Origin: Hyposmocoma kahamanoa
Taxonomy: Eukaryota; Arthropoda; Insecta; Lepidoptera; Cosmopterigidae
Assembly (NCBI RefSeq): GCF_003589595.1
Contig: NW_020653851.1
Coordinates: 23,691,656 to 23,755,655 of the forward strand
DNA: 64,000 bases
Reading direction: 5' to 3'
A program made the position numbers and the translations under genes. The notes under the pieces are model-generated. The model worked only from the letters and a program-made list of their open reading frames with translations. It did no database searches and was not told the origin of the DNA. This document shows positions 21,725 to 32,772 of this stretch, piece after piece; within the stretch, counting starts at the first letter, position 1; each line of letters opens with the position of its first letter.

Positions 21725-24606
21725 TAATGGTTTTTAATATGTTAAATAAATTAAACATTTATGTAGACAATGTGAGAGGTTTGCATACAAAAACTAATAA
21801 TGTTTTATGAAAACACATTGTGCAGCAACTACGACGTAATTATTTTTTGCGAAACATGGTTAAATTCTTTCGCAGCTTTGAATTATGTAGTAGCGAATAT
21901 AATAGTTTACTGAGGCGACATAGAGTCAACTGGTTTTCGTAACAAGAAGGATGGTGGCGGGGCCTTGATAGCAGTGTCACGAAGGATACCCTCAGTAATA
22001 TTATCAAATTACGAAAGTAAATGTGAAGACTTGTATGGTAAATTGTACTTTCTATTCTATATTTGTGCTGTCTATTTACCCCCTCCTACCCAACTTGACA
22101 TTTTAAATGATTTTCTAAGTAACATCAACCATTTTATGGAATCTAATAACAGTGTTTTAATTCAATCTCAATTTGAGTAATTTGACGTGGTCTGGGATCG
22201 GCATCCCAGACCAAGTCAAATTCTGTGTGTCTTTACAAGTATCCAGCAAAGTAAATACTAATAATGACTCATTGGACTAAACCAATATAACCGTGTAGTG
22301 AACCACCTAAATAAGATTTTAGATCTTGTTTTATCATCGGAGTCCATCTTGGATATGCATGTGTACTTCTGACACCACCATACTAAATAGTAAATATTAC
22401 GTTATTAATTTTAATGAACAAATTCCTATCATGTTAACAATTAGTATCATCGTTGTAACGTGTATTATCTTCGTTTTAATTAACAAGACTCGTCAAATTG
22501 ATTTACCAGCCTAGCATTGTCGAACGAATTTCTATTTACGTAATTTCATTGCGTCCTCTAAGGCGGGTTGTTTTTCAGTAAATTCATTGTTCAAAAATAT
22601 ATGTATGAACACCAAACCATATAATGTACTTCTATTGTCCACGTACAGAACCAAATTGTCCAAGTATATTCCGTCTAACGATTGTTCACGTTAACACATT
22701 GAATGCGAATATTCTGATAGACCCGATTTGGGTGTGGTTCTCTTATAAACTTAACAAATATTAAAGGAAAAAATAAATACAGAGTTAGATATAATAAGTA
22801 TGGAAACCCGTTGGATAACATAGCTTACTCGTCATTAAAGAAAAGATAAGATAGATAGAATAATAGATAGAAGATAATTGCTAAAACAATTCTCTTGCTG
22901 TCGCAAAAGAATTGTTATAGCAATTATTTATCTTAGTCGAAACATCTATAAAGAATAATCCAAAATCAATATGGTCGTAATTGAATATAACTAGCCCAAG
23001 TATGGGTAATTTGTTAGCTTCTCAATTCGCTTCAGTATATGACAGTTTATTTGTCACAGAACCTTGGTCAAAATACCTAAATTTACTAGATTCTTCTAAT
23101 ATGTTATGCAGCATAACTTTCTCAGTAGACGAAATATTTTAAAAACTTAAATCTCTTGGCAAAAACAAAGGTTCTGTTAATTGTGCTAATTACTTATCAT
23201 ACTCCTTACGCGAAACATTTAACAAATCTCTGTCATCTGGCACATTTCCTATGGCGTGGACAACGGCACTTATTGTGCCCATTCTTAAATCAGCTCATAT
23301 CAAGAATGCAACAAATTATAGGCCTATATCAAATCTATCGGTATTTGCTAAACTATATGAATCTTTGTTATGTCCCATACTTTCTTGGCATATCAAACAG
23401 CAGATTACTTCCAAACAACACGGATTCATCAAAGGGCGCTCCTCATAATTGGGGACAGGAATTCGAAGGTAGTTTTAAATGGTTTTACACCAAACGCTTT
23501 CTCTACACCCTCGGGATTCCTTAGGGATCACATCTTAGCCCAGTATTCTTTATTATATTCATCAATACATAACAGATGTTTTCCATACTCTTACATTTAC
23601 CTTTACGCTGATGATCTCAAAATAGCTAATCCTTTAGAATCTGCCTCGGACCTTGTTCTTCTTCAGGAGGGTCTGTCTAGACTTGCCTAGTGGTGCGCAA
23701 TTATTAAAATAACACTTAATGTAGAAAAATGTTATCATATTATGCATTTCACTCGAAACAGAAACCACAAAACAATAAATATAAAGTACATGATAAGCAC
23801 ATAACAACAGTCAGTACTTTAAGGGATCTGAGTGTAACATTTGATTCGGATTTAAAGTTTGACAAACATATTAGCAAAATTGCCTCTAAAAGCTATAAGT
23901 CTCTTGGCTTTGTATTTAGAAATTGCAAACGTTTTAAACATCCACTAAAATAAATATTTTCAACAGCCTAGTCAGATCTAGTCTTAAGTATGGAAGTGTG
24001 TGGTCGCCTTTCTATGAGATTCATGCGAATATGATAGAACGGGTTCAAAAGCGTTTCTTATATCATTTGACTTATGCAAGAGAGCTAAACAGCTTCATTC
24101 TTATAACGAACGTTTAAATTATTTCAATATGCACAATTTAAAACAACGAAGACAATTTCTCGATCAAACGTTTCTATTTAAAATTACAAACGGTCTAATA
24201 GATTGTTCCCAATTTCAGTTAATTTTAAATTTAACATCCCTTTCAAACCACCACGAAAAAGCAAATGCTACCTGTTTATGTCGCCCCTTCCCGTAATAAT
24301 CTTGACCTAAATTCTTCCATCGCCAGAATAGTAAAAAACTACAACAACATGGCGTTAAAATTTGATAGTGACATGTATTTGCATAACCTTATTAAGGTAT
24401 AAAGCCAAATTGAAAAGGCTACTTTAGGCTAAGTCACTGCTCACTTGAACATACATCTATTTATACATACTTTAGTATATTTAAAATATGTATTTCTTTT
24501 AAATGCATCCTTATACTTTTGTAATAATTAAAGTTGTAAGTTTTAGTAACAAAATTGTACCTAACTGGTTGACACGTGTAGTAATCAATAAATACATGTA
24601 ATATTA
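21725..24606 (+). mobile_element. LINE C: near-complete but decayed jockey-type element
   Basis: Reads an endonuclease domain (NVRGLHTK near 21765, FCETWLN near 21847, AVSRRIPS near 21975, then AVYLPPPTQLD), followed by RT blocks (NYRPISNLSVFAKLYE near 23315, HGFIKGRSS, YLYADDLK near 23606) and the C-terminal SVTFDSDLKFDKHI block. Many stops and frame changes are present. A perfect-looking hairpin lies at 22180-22217 (GGTCTGGGA / TCCCAGACC). A second hairpin at about 22870-22935 has arms AGATAATTGCT and AGCAATTATTTATCT. The tail ends AT-rich near 24606. No ORF1 is recognised. Confidence 0.8.
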
Positions 24607-25149
24607 AGTTAAACAGTATGTATGTACTCAATTACTTTTTAATACTCCATGTGCATAAACGCACACCGTGGCAACCTGTAAATGAAAGAACACAAAAACT
24701 CGAGCCACAATATCTATTGTTTTGATCGTTTGTTTCTACGTTGTCCTAAATAAATATATAAGGTGTGGCATAGCGACTCCGTTGCTCTGGTACTCGAAGT
24801 ACAGGGAATTACCTAGTTTGAGATCAGGCTATAGGAATGGTTGTGTGACACGTTATCATTATTGTTATGGATATCTTTCCGCTCACGCGATACATGCAGC
24901 CGTAGACGCATACCACACCTAGAGGTGCCGGTGATGATTTTATACCGATTTATCGGATTTCGAAGTTATAACAGGTAAAAGAACTAATATTAATTGCTAT
25001 TTCGGTAACTACTCTAGCAAACCATAAAGTTTTTAATGCCTAGGTCTGTCATTTAAAAAAATAAACAACTTCAAAAATACGTCACGACAATCGTTTGTGT
25101 TATTGTTTGGGCTGATGATTTCGGTGTTTATTTATTGAAAACATACTGT
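24607..25149. other. Intergenic with a short dispersed repeat
   Basis: The piece 24755-24830 (CTCCGTTGCTCTGGTACTCG, GTACAGGGAATTACCTAGTT) recurs at 47668-47745. Otherwise nothing is recognised. Confidence 0.45.
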
Positions 25150-25153
25150 AAGT

Positions 25154-25369
25154 AGTCAAATCGCGACAGAGGGAAAATGACTTTTTAAAAACTAATTTTA
25201 AAATAAAAACGAACAATTCGTTTGATGGTCGATATAAGACTGATTTATTTAAATTCAATATTCTTACTGCTAAGCGCCTTATCTACTATAGACATGCAAC
25301 TATGCAGTTTTGGGTGCAGGTGCATTTATGATGACCATGCCATCTCTATAGGAGTGAGACTGTGTAACT
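25154..25369 (-). repeat. 3' LTR of the errantivirus
   Basis: 216 bp. On the element strand it starts AGTTACAC and ends TTTGACT. It matches 32546-32768 with four mismatches and lacks a 7-bp stretch. The env stop codon (25300-25302) lies inside it, as is common in this group. Confidence 0.95.
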
Positions 25370-27084
25370 TCTCCCTCCTTCAGTTCGAAATCATCCGAAG
25401 AACAATTTTTTGGAGGATGATTGCGACTTTTGCGGAAGCTGCATATGGAAACTGCATATTTGTATAAAATATAAGAAAGGAAACCTATGATTAATATTAC
25501 GTATAAGACAATGGTTCCTATGCTAACACTGTCCGAATTCACTACACTAACACTTGGCACTTCACTGTTTTTCAACGCATACGATATGATTTTTAAATTA
25601 GTCAGGTCAACTCCATTTAATTTTACAGGGTTGATGTTCCTTTGGATATCAGTCTTCAGGTTTGCAGGGAGCTTTACTAAAGGGAGTTGTGGATATAGTA
25701 ATTTTTCTCCTTTTAAGGTATGTTCACGTAAACAATGGTTCGCTATTTTGTATTCACATTTGTCGTCTATCGTGAGCAGGTTTGTACCAGAAAGAGTGTA
25801 ATGTAGAATTTCATTGGCACAGGACCTTGTGAGGTCAACTGCGAACTTCGTGTATATTATCCATCTGTTCAAATGCAGTAGCTCTACCTTTATTTCTTCA
25901 AGTTCTATTGGAATCTGTGTACAGGAAACATCATTCGAATATCTCATCAAATCCAGGATACAGGTATCTTCAACAGGAACTATTGTCTGCGTTTCGTCAC
26001 ACAGAAACATTCCTTCTTCGACGGCTTTGCACGGCGTGGATAACGAGTTAGCTTTCAACCCCTTCGCAATAAGGTAAGGGTATTTAGGTAAAATAATTAA
26101 GGTAAGGTTTGTTTCAGGGTTGGTGATTGGTAAAGGAACAATTTTGTAATAAAAGTAAGTATCTTTTCTAATTAAAGGTATTTCCATTACAAATATAATT
26201 TCATAATTCTTAACATATGATTTTAATACAATTGACTGCTCAATTTTTATTATATTTTCTGGAGTTGAAGGAAATACGAGCTTGTCCGTTCTCTCTATAA
26301 GCTTTAGTATCTTTATAAGTTCCTGGGTGTTAACAACAGATTGATGTAATATTCCGATTCTACTAAACGCTATAATATTTTCAATCTCATTCAATTTAGC
26401 ATAAACCATCTGAAAATTATGTAAAAACAAATTGTAAGCATGTATTATTTTATTGATGTAAGAAGTCTTTGAAATTTCATTGATTTCTTTACTAATCTTA
26501 TTAACTGCAGCATCTAATTGTATGAGATTGTTCGTTATGTTTACAGTAGAGTTCGTGAAAATCCTCACCATTTCGGCTAATAGAGTTGTTTTCATTTGTA
26601 TGGAATGCTGACGAGATTTTACTTCTTTTATCAAATTTTCGTATTTAATGGCGTCATCGTGATCCATATTTCCTGTGATAACTTTGATTAAAGATCCCAA
26701 AGGATTAATGAGTCCCCTCTTTTTTCTACTATTAGGAACTAATTGAATGTATTTTTCTAACGTGATATTTACCATATGATTTGCTTGCAGCTTTACATCA
26801 TCAAAATATAACAGAGACCTACTGATATTGGGGTGAGAGCTGACCAGTCTATTTAATTCCTTATAACTATTTATATTTAAATCTAAATTTTCTCTTATAA
26901 GCTTAATATCTAACGTCTTAATTACTATCCACTTATCATAACTAACGAGGGCAGTTCCTTCTCTGACTGGAAGAACGCCAGGGTTATTCTCAATCTTTTG
27001 AAGTTGAAGGGCCCGGGTCAATACTACCTGGGTCAGTAGCAGGACGAACCTGTGGAGGACGTCGTATGTCTTTAATTGGAACAT
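25300..27084 (-). CDS. env: Errantivirus envelope protein (env), open frame
   Basis: 594 residues without internal stops. A hydrophobic N-terminus (about residues 10-25) fits a signal peptide. A basic RKKR site at residues 120-123 followed by GLINPLG fits the furin-type cleavage and fusion-peptide start of insect retroviral Env (related to baculovirus F proteins). A single membrane segment lies at about 524-546 with a ~48-residue cytoplasmic tail. Its start overlaps the end of pol by about 95 bases in another frame, so expression normally needs a spliced subgenomic RNA. The ATG at 27084 is taken because it gives the signal peptide. This is an element copy in a host genome; function in the host is unknown. 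Confidence 0.9.
   Translation of the reverse strand: MFQLKTYDVLHRFVLLLTQVVLTRALQLQKIENNPGVLPVREGTALVSYDKWIVIKTLDIKLIRENLDLNINSYKELNRLVSSHPNISRSLLYFDDVKLQANHMVNITLEKYIQLVPNSRKKRGLINPLGSLIKVITGNMDHDDAIKYENLIKEVKSRQHSIQMKTTLLAEMVRIFTNSTVNITNNLIQLDAAVNKISKEINEISKTSYINKIIHAYNLFLHNFQMVYAKLNEIENIIAFSRIGILHQSVVNTQELIKILKLIERTDKLVFPSTPENIIKIEQSIVLKSYVKNYEIIFVMEIPLIRKDTYFYYKIVPLPITNPETNLTLIILPKYPYLIAKGLKANSLSTPCKAVEEGMFLCDETQTIVPVEDTCILDLMRYSNDVSCTQIPIELEEIKVELLHLNRWIIYTKFAVDLTRSCANEILHYTLSGTNLLTIDDKCEYKIANHCLREHTLKGEKLLYPQLPLVKLPANLKTDIQRNINPVKLNGVDLTNLKIISYALKNSEVPSVSVVNSDSVSIGTIVLYVILIIGFLSYILYKYAVSICSFRKSRNHPPKNCSSDDFELKEGEVTQSHSYRDGMVIINAPAPKTA
25370..25381 (-). other. Polypurine tract of the errantivirus
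   Basis: GAAGGAGGGAGA on the element strand, directly before the 3' LTR. This is the expected place for plus-strand DNA priming. Confidence 0.85.
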
Positions 27085-29470
27085 TAGTATTTCTAGCGTT
27101 TGTCTCTACTGGGACTACATTTCGTTTAATTTTACCTTTGATCTTTGCCTTTTGATATATAGGTTTGTCTTTACTGTGACGCTTGTTGACACCCCTGATA
27201 AAGATGGTGTCATCATCGTTTAAATCAAAAGTAGTTTCTCCTGTTCTATCTTTTTGCACCTGTGCCTTTCTAGATACCATTTTGTCAGTTAAATATTTGT
27301 ATAAGTACCGGGTTCTTTTGCAATGCTCTTTAACTAATTGTTGAGTGTATTCTTTGTCGAAATCTACATTAAACTGACTATTACTCTCAGTATGTCCAAA
27401 TACAACTTCGAAAGGTGTAAGTCCAGTTACTGAGTGTATTGTCTGATTGTATGCCATAACCGCATACGTCATAACTGATGCTGCATCTGTTAATTTTAGT
27501 TCGTACTTTGCAAGTCGATATATTTCTAATATAGTGGAATGAAAGCGCTCTATCAATCCCATAGAATTGGGGTTGTTAGGGGTGCCTATATGAATGCATA
27601 CTTTGTAAAATGAGAGCATTTCTTTGAGGAGTTTATTGTTGAATTCCGAACCGGGGTCTGAACTTATTTTGTTGGGTACACCATATATTGAAAAATACTT
27701 AATTAGAGCTCTAACCACTTCGGGAGTTGATCTGTCGGGAATTTCAATTGCTTGGGCCAATTTGCTAAATGCGTCAATAATAGTCAAATAGTATTTGCCT
27801 TCAATGGAAAATAGATCAATGAATAATTCTTCAAAAGGTTTTTTCTGAGTTTGAGTGAGCTGCAATTGGGGTTTGAAAGGTCTACGGTCGTATTTCATAC
27901 GTTTGCAAGTGTCACATGAGTTAATTATACTGGTTACAGTCTGATCCATATTATTCCAAAAGTAAGAGCGTTTTATGTGTGAAATGGTCTCTTTGATTCC
28001 ACGATGACAAGTTTTGCCTTGATGGTACCTTATTACAATTTCTTCTTGTTCCTTTTCATCAGTGACGTTAACTACTCTCTCAGTACACTCATAAAGTCGT
28101 ACTGTATCCTTTTTAAATAATGTAATAACTATTTCTGAAAAAAGGCGTCTATGTTCTTTATTTTCAAAATATATAAAGTATTTAATTTTGGGTCTAATAT
28201 ATTCCTTAAGAAATTGTTTGATTAGTTCTGAATTAGTTAAAGGCAAATAGACTTCGAGAATTTTCTGTTTCGGATGAGAGAGAATTCTGACTGATAGTTT
28301 ATTTTTAAGCCACACGTGTACCAAAATCTGGTTAGGTTTCGTATCTACCGCCTCGTGAAGTATTGGGATGCCATTTGTGTCCATGTCTAGAGCTGAGTGT
28401 GCTGTATTGGTGCTAGAGTTCGTTGTTTTGTTAGTTTGTGCTGTTAGGGTACTGCTATTAGATTGGGTGCGAGACCGTATATCTTCTTCATTTATACTTG
28501 GAGTTGCTACAGAACGAGAGTTATCAGGTAAGTTTGCATCTCTGGTAGGGTTTTGTATTCGTTCTCCTAATTTTTGTAGGTCATTAGTCAGTTTTAATAT
28601 GTAGTCATTTAGCTCATCATTATTTTCAGTGTCTCCTATATTAACTGCCATTGATTGATCGTCAGTATTGTCCTTAGTCAAAGCATTTAGTCGTATCCGC
28701 GAGAGTGCGTCGGCGTTTGTATTTTGTTTCCCGGCTTTATGTATGATTTTATAGTCATATTCACTTAATCTCAGTTTGTAACGGGTCAATTTACTGTTGG
28801 GTTCTTTTAAGGAGTCAAGCCAAGCAAGAGGTCTGTGGTCAGTGTATATCGTAAACTTATTGCCGTATAGGTAGGGACGGAAATGTTTCACAGCCCATAC
28901 TATGGCGAGGAGCTCTTTTTCTATTGTACTGTATCGTTTTTCGGAGTCATTAAGTGTCCGGCTAGCATACGCTATAGGGTTGTCACTGCCAATGGAGCCT
29001 TGTGAAAAGACAGCACCAATGGCGTAGTCAGATGCGTCAGTGGTAAGTATGAACGGTTTTGTAAAGTCGGGGTATTGTAGTAGTGGCGCGTTAACTAAAA
29101 GTTCTTTACATTTTTCAAATGCATTTAGGTATTTTTCGTCAATTGCAATTTTACAATTCTTCTTTAGGCATGCTGTCATCGGTTGTGTTATTTTTGAAAA
29201 GTCTTTAATAAATTTTCTATAATAGCCAATAAGTCCTAAAAAGCTTTTAATTTCGGTTGTCGTTTTTGGTAATGGGTAGTTCAGTATAGCGTCAATTTTG
29301 TCAGTATTCGGTTTGAGTCCTTCAGGTGTAATTGTGTGTCCTAGATAAGCTGCTTCTTTACATAAAAATTCGGATTTGTCGAGTTGCACTTTCAAGTTAG
29401 TGTATCTGAGTCTATCGAAAACTGCTCTAAGTTTTGTCAAATATTCTTCAAGGCTGGACGAAAAGATGAT
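26990..29470 (-). pseudogene. pol: Errantivirus pol, 3' part: RT end, RNase H, integrase
   Basis: Continuous frame from just upstream of the RT catalytic VDD box (about 29460) to 26990. It contains RT thumb sequence, an RNase H domain (TTDASDYAIGA near residue 115 of the frame; EKELLAIVWAVKHF; YTDHRPL), and a zinc-binding integrase N-terminus (H..H near HRGIKETISH, CDTCKRMK). The integrase core has its three acidic residues in DLFSIEGKYY, SSDPGSEF and GLIERFHST. The frame has no start of its own: it is separated from the upstream RT part (29437-30138) by a frame change with missing sequence near 29480, just before the catalytic box, where Y of YxDD also reads C. The enzyme is therefore not made intact. 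Confidence 0.9.
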
Positions 29471-30138
29471 GATGTCATCAACACAACATGAACATTGTCC
29501 ATGGCTCTTTGGAATGTCGCTGGGGCTGTTTTTAGTCCAAACGGCATACGAAGGAACTCATAATGTCCAAATTGAGTCGAAAACGCTGTTTTGGGTTGGT
29601 CATTTTTTTCAATTTCTATCTGATGGTAACCACTAGCTAAGTCAAGAACAGAAAAGTAACAGCTTTTGCCTAGTTTGTCGAAAAGGTCGGTTATATTGGG
29701 GAGTGGGTATTTGTCATCAACTGTAACGTCGTTTAGTCGCCTGTAATCTATCACCATTCTATATTTTTGTTCACCACTAGCGTCAAGTTTTTTTGGGACT
29801 AAGTGCACTGGGGCACTCCATGGAGAATGGGACTCTTGAATGACATTGTCTTTTAGTAATTTTTCAACTTGGTTTCGAATTTCAGCGGTTTCTGCAGGAG
29901 GTTGACGATATGGCTTTACATAAATAGGGTCTTCGTTAAGAGTTCTAATTTTGTGTTTCACTTGATTGGTGAAAGTCAGTGGTAATTGATCGGTATAAAA
30001 AATATCTCTGTATTCTGAACATAAGTTAAAGATTTTGTTACGTTCTTCGGAATTCATATGACTTAGACGTAGTTTAGACAAATTTTGTTTCAAAATTTCG
30101 TTTTTTTCATTTTCATTTAATACACACGTGTTATTCAC
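29437..30138 (-). pseudogene. pol: Errantivirus pol, RT N-terminal part
   Basis: Encodes fingers and palm of the reverse transcriptase: SHSPWSAPVHLVPKK, MVIDYRRLNDVT, FSVLDLASGYHQ (first catalytic aspartate) and MPFGLKTAPATFQ. It then runs out of frame a few codons before the second catalytic box. Upstream, a stop and frame change near 30150 and another near 30304 separate it from the protease frame. Confidence 0.9.
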
Positions 30139-30301
30139 ATTGATCTCTTGATTGATTTATATTCTGTGACGCTAAGGGGCTTACTAAATTTAATTTCATA
30201 GTGATTATGAGAAGTGTTTTGAATTATGGTTGTAGCGTAACCTTGTACACATTTTACGAGTGCAGTAGGCGTTCTAACACCTTCACCAAAATCAATATAA
30301 T

Positions 30302-30766
30302 TTATAATCGCTTCTCTCTCTTCTTCAAAAGATCAACAGGAATTTTCGTACGTGTTTCAGATCGGGGTTCAAGATGAATCGTATAAGGTGGGTTATAAAT
30401 GATAGGTATTTCTGTGTCTCGCGTCTTTAGTATTTGATTCTTCATGTCAATATTTGCATCAAGTTGTTTCAGTAAGTCAGAGCCTATCAGTCCTCCGTAA
30501 CTACTGTCAACGTCGTAAACGTAAAATTTATGAAAGTCGGTACTTCTGAAAGTTTTCAACGATGGAATATTTATAACCTCATTATGGGTACTTCGTGCGT
30601 GAGCACTAATGATTTCAAAAGGCTCGTAAGATTTAAATTCTGAAAAATATTTGTCAGCAATTTCGGGGCTAACGAACGATCGAGTGCTACCTGTATCGAT
30701 CATGAATATAGAGTCTATTTCAGGAATTTTTATGTGGGGTAATTTTAATGCTGCATGATAATTCAA
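30302..30766 (-). CDS. Errantivirus protease region
   Basis: 154-residue frame with the retroviral aspartic-protease active site DTGSTRSF (around residue 24) and a later GLIGSDLL block matching the conserved flap-side helix. It begins just after the gag stop (30772). In an intact element this would be the start of pol, expressed by frameshifting from gag; here the frame ends at 30302 in a basic stretch before the RT part. Confidence 0.8.
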   Translation of the reverse strand: MNYHAALKLPHIKIPEIDSIFMIDTGSTRSFVSPEIADKYFSEFKSYEPFEIISAHARSTHNEVINIPSLKTFRSTDFHKFYVYDVDSSYGGLIGSDLLKQLDANIDMKNQILKTRDTEIPIIYNPPYTIHLEPRSETRTKIPVDLLKKREKRL

Positions 30767-30771
30767 GTGTA

Positions 30772-32076
30772 CTATTTCGGGGGGTGTGTCGTAGAGGCCT
30801 GTAACCGAAAATTTTCAGTGTTAATGGTCTCCTGTAAATCCTGCGCTTGTTCAAAATTTTCATAATTGTTTTCGATATTTTCGTTTCTATCTATTTCCTG
30901 ATAGTCATAGGGAGAAAGCTCTCCTTGCAATGCATATTCTGTTTCAGGGATATATTCAGGCACATTTAATTCGTTCGCGTAAAATAAATTGTTGGGCTTT
31001 TGCATACCTGCATAGTTCAATTTTTGTGGGATTGCCGTACGCATAGAAATATCGTTATCATGTTTCAGTAAAGATCGCTGACCTTGTGTTTGTTGTGGGT
31101 ATGAATTTGGAATACCAAACTTAAATTGGGGTTGGTATGCAGGCTGACCATAATTGTTATAACTGAACTGACTATTATTTGGCATAAATGGTCTGTACCC
31201 TGTTGGTTGTGGCGGAATCCCGAATTTGAAATTTGTTTGATTAGGCAATGGCCTACTCTGATTTTGGAAAGGAATTCCAAACTTAAAACCTGGTGAAAAA
31301 GATTGTTGAGGAATACCGAATTTGAAGCCTTGATTTTGCGGAAATTTATTTGGTGCATTATTGAAATTTTGAGGTTGAGTAAATTTAAAATTCTGCCCAT
31401 AATTATTATTTTGCGGAATAAAAGGCTTGAAATTTGGCATTTGTTGTGTATTATACTGTGGTGATTTATGTTGAGTTGAATTTTGCCGATTTTTATTACG
31501 GGAATTATATTGACTCAAAAAGTTGACTTCCTCCATTACTATGGAGAGTGCGTCTTCAAGTTTATCGCAATTTTGAAGTCGCACTACACGAATCATATCT
31601 TCCGGTAAGTTGTAGAGAAATACATTCAACGACATATGGTTATATATAGCCATTTTTGCTTCTTTAATTTGATCATCATCAAGCAAATTTACCTTGGAAA
31701 ATAAGGTGCTCCTAACGTTTTGGATCCGATTACAGAATTCTAAATAAGATTCGCCATGTTTAATTTTTAAATTTTCCAACTCTATTGCAATGCAATCTTC
31801 TGATCTAGGATCGCCGAAATGCTGAGTAAACACTGACTTTAATTCATCCCAAGTGGTGATATCATCACGCTCACTTATCAAGTGGGCGGCCTTACCTACC
31901 AAGCGGCTAGTAATTGCATGAAAAATATAAATGTCCTGAGCAGGGTGTCCTTCTCTTCTAAAAGAACTTATTATATATTCACTCTTTTTTATGAATAAAT
32001 TCAATAACCTTTCATCTCCATCAAATTTTGGTACAATTTTCAATAGTTCTGCGGGAATTGTGCGTATTTCATTCAT
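30772..32076 (-). CDS. gag: Errantivirus Gag with FKFGIP repeats
   Basis: 434-residue open frame at the usual gag place. The N-terminal 180 residues are a helical capsid-like region (DEWDELK-type segment, HGESYLEFCNRIQ). The middle (about 195-340) is rich in N, Q, P and F and holds four exact FKFGIP motifs plus variants (FKFTQP, FKPFIP). The C-terminal part is acidic. No CCHC zinc knuckle is present, which is common in this retrovirus group. Confidence 0.9.
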   Translation of the reverse strand: MNEIRTIPAELLKIVPKFDGDERLLNLFIKKSEYIISSFRREGHPAQDIYIFHAITSRLVGKAAHLISERDDITTWDELKSVFTQHFGDPRSEDCIAIELENLKIKHGESYLEFCNRIQNVRSTLFSKVNLLDDDQIKEAKMAIYNHMSLNVFLYNLPEDMIRVVRLQNCDKLEDALSIVMEEVNFLSQYNSRNKNRQNSTQHKSPQYNTQQMPNFKPFIPQNNNYGQNFKFTQPQNFNNAPNKFPQNQGFKFGIPQQSFSPGFKFGIPFQNQSRPLPNQTNFKFGIPPQPTGYRPFMPNNSQFSYNNYGQPAYQPQFKFGIPNSYPQQTQGQRSLLKHDNDISMRTAIPQKLNYAGMQKPNNLFYANELNVPEYIPETEYALQGELSPYDYQEIDRNENIENNYENFEQAQDLQETINTENFRLQASTTHPPK

Positions 32077-32523
32077 TTTCTACTATTTTATTTAACAGTT
32101 TCAAATAAAATTAAATTCACAATTGTAATTACTTGTTATAGCAAAGATTCACAATTTTAATTATTTATTGTATTAAAAATTCACAATTTTAATTATTTGT
32201 TATATTATAATTCTACAATTTCAATTCTTTGTAATATTAAAACTAGATTCAATAGAACTCCTATAGATTTTATATAGAGAGCTATTTAAAACTTAACTAA
32301 ATACACAGCAAATGGAATAAGAACAGGGAACGGACAGGATAGTGAAGAGGTCTACTCACAAAACGCTGATCCCCATTTCCTCCAATTATAGCTGCACTAT
32401 GAATTCTCCTCCAAGTCGCTGCGACTAATTTATTTGGTTCGTAGATACCAGTTCGACGTAAAAACGTACACGAAACACTTCACTCGGACTAATTTAGAGT
32501 CCTCACAGGTGTAAGATTTCGTA
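32077..32523 (-). repeat. 5' leader of the errantivirus with tandem repeat
   Basis: Non-coding leader between primer site and gag. About 32110-32240 is a tandem repeat of roughly 40 bp (TTCACAATTTTAATTATTT core, four diverged copies). Confidence 0.7.
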
Positions 32524-32546
32524 CCGGTATCCTACCGGCTGCGCCA
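32524..32546 (-). other. Primer-binding site of the errantivirus
   Basis: TGGCGCAGCCGGTAGGATAC on the element strand follows the 5' LTR directly, sharing its last T. TGG at the start pairs with the CCA end of a tRNA. The sequence resembles primer sites called tRNA-Ser-type in related elements; the exact tRNA is not proven here. Confidence 0.75.
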
Positions 32547-32768
32547 GTCAAATCGCGACGGAGAGAAAATGACTTTTTGAAAACTAATTTTAAAATAAAA
32601 ACGAACAATTCGTTTGATGGTATATATTCGATATAAGACTGATTTATTTAAATTCAATATTCTTACTGCTAAGCGCCTTATCTACTATAGACATGCAACT
32701 ATGCAGTTTTGGGTGCAGGAGCATTTATGATGACCATGCCATCTCTATAGGAGTGAGACTGTGTAACT
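32546..32768 (-). repeat. 5' LTR of the errantivirus
   Basis: 223 bp, matching the 3' LTR with four substitutions and a 7-bp insertion near 32627. Confidence 0.95.
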
Positions 32769-32772
32769 AAGT

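Larger units (their letters stand above)
25150..32772 (-). mobile_element. Errantivirus-type endogenous retrovirus with target duplications
   Basis: Provirus-like element at 25154-32768 flanked by the 4-bp duplication AAGT (25150-25153 and 32769-32772). On the minus strand the order is LTR, primer site, gag, protease, RT, RNase H, integrase, env, polypurine tract, LTR. This is the layout of gypsy-group insect endogenous retroviruses with an envelope gene. The two LTRs differ by about four substitutions and one 7-bp indel, so the insertion is recent on a genomic scale. gag and env are open over their full length; pol is broken, so the copy cannot replicate on its own. Confidence 0.95.

Noticed and set aside
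22860..22940. Hairpin considered as a Helitron 3' end
   Set aside because: No CTRR terminus or Helitron 5' TC end was found nearby, and it lies inside a decayed LINE.
30991..31400. Alternative 111-residue minus-strand frame inside gag
   Set aside because: Shadow frame of the Gag coding region, without an independent start or motif.
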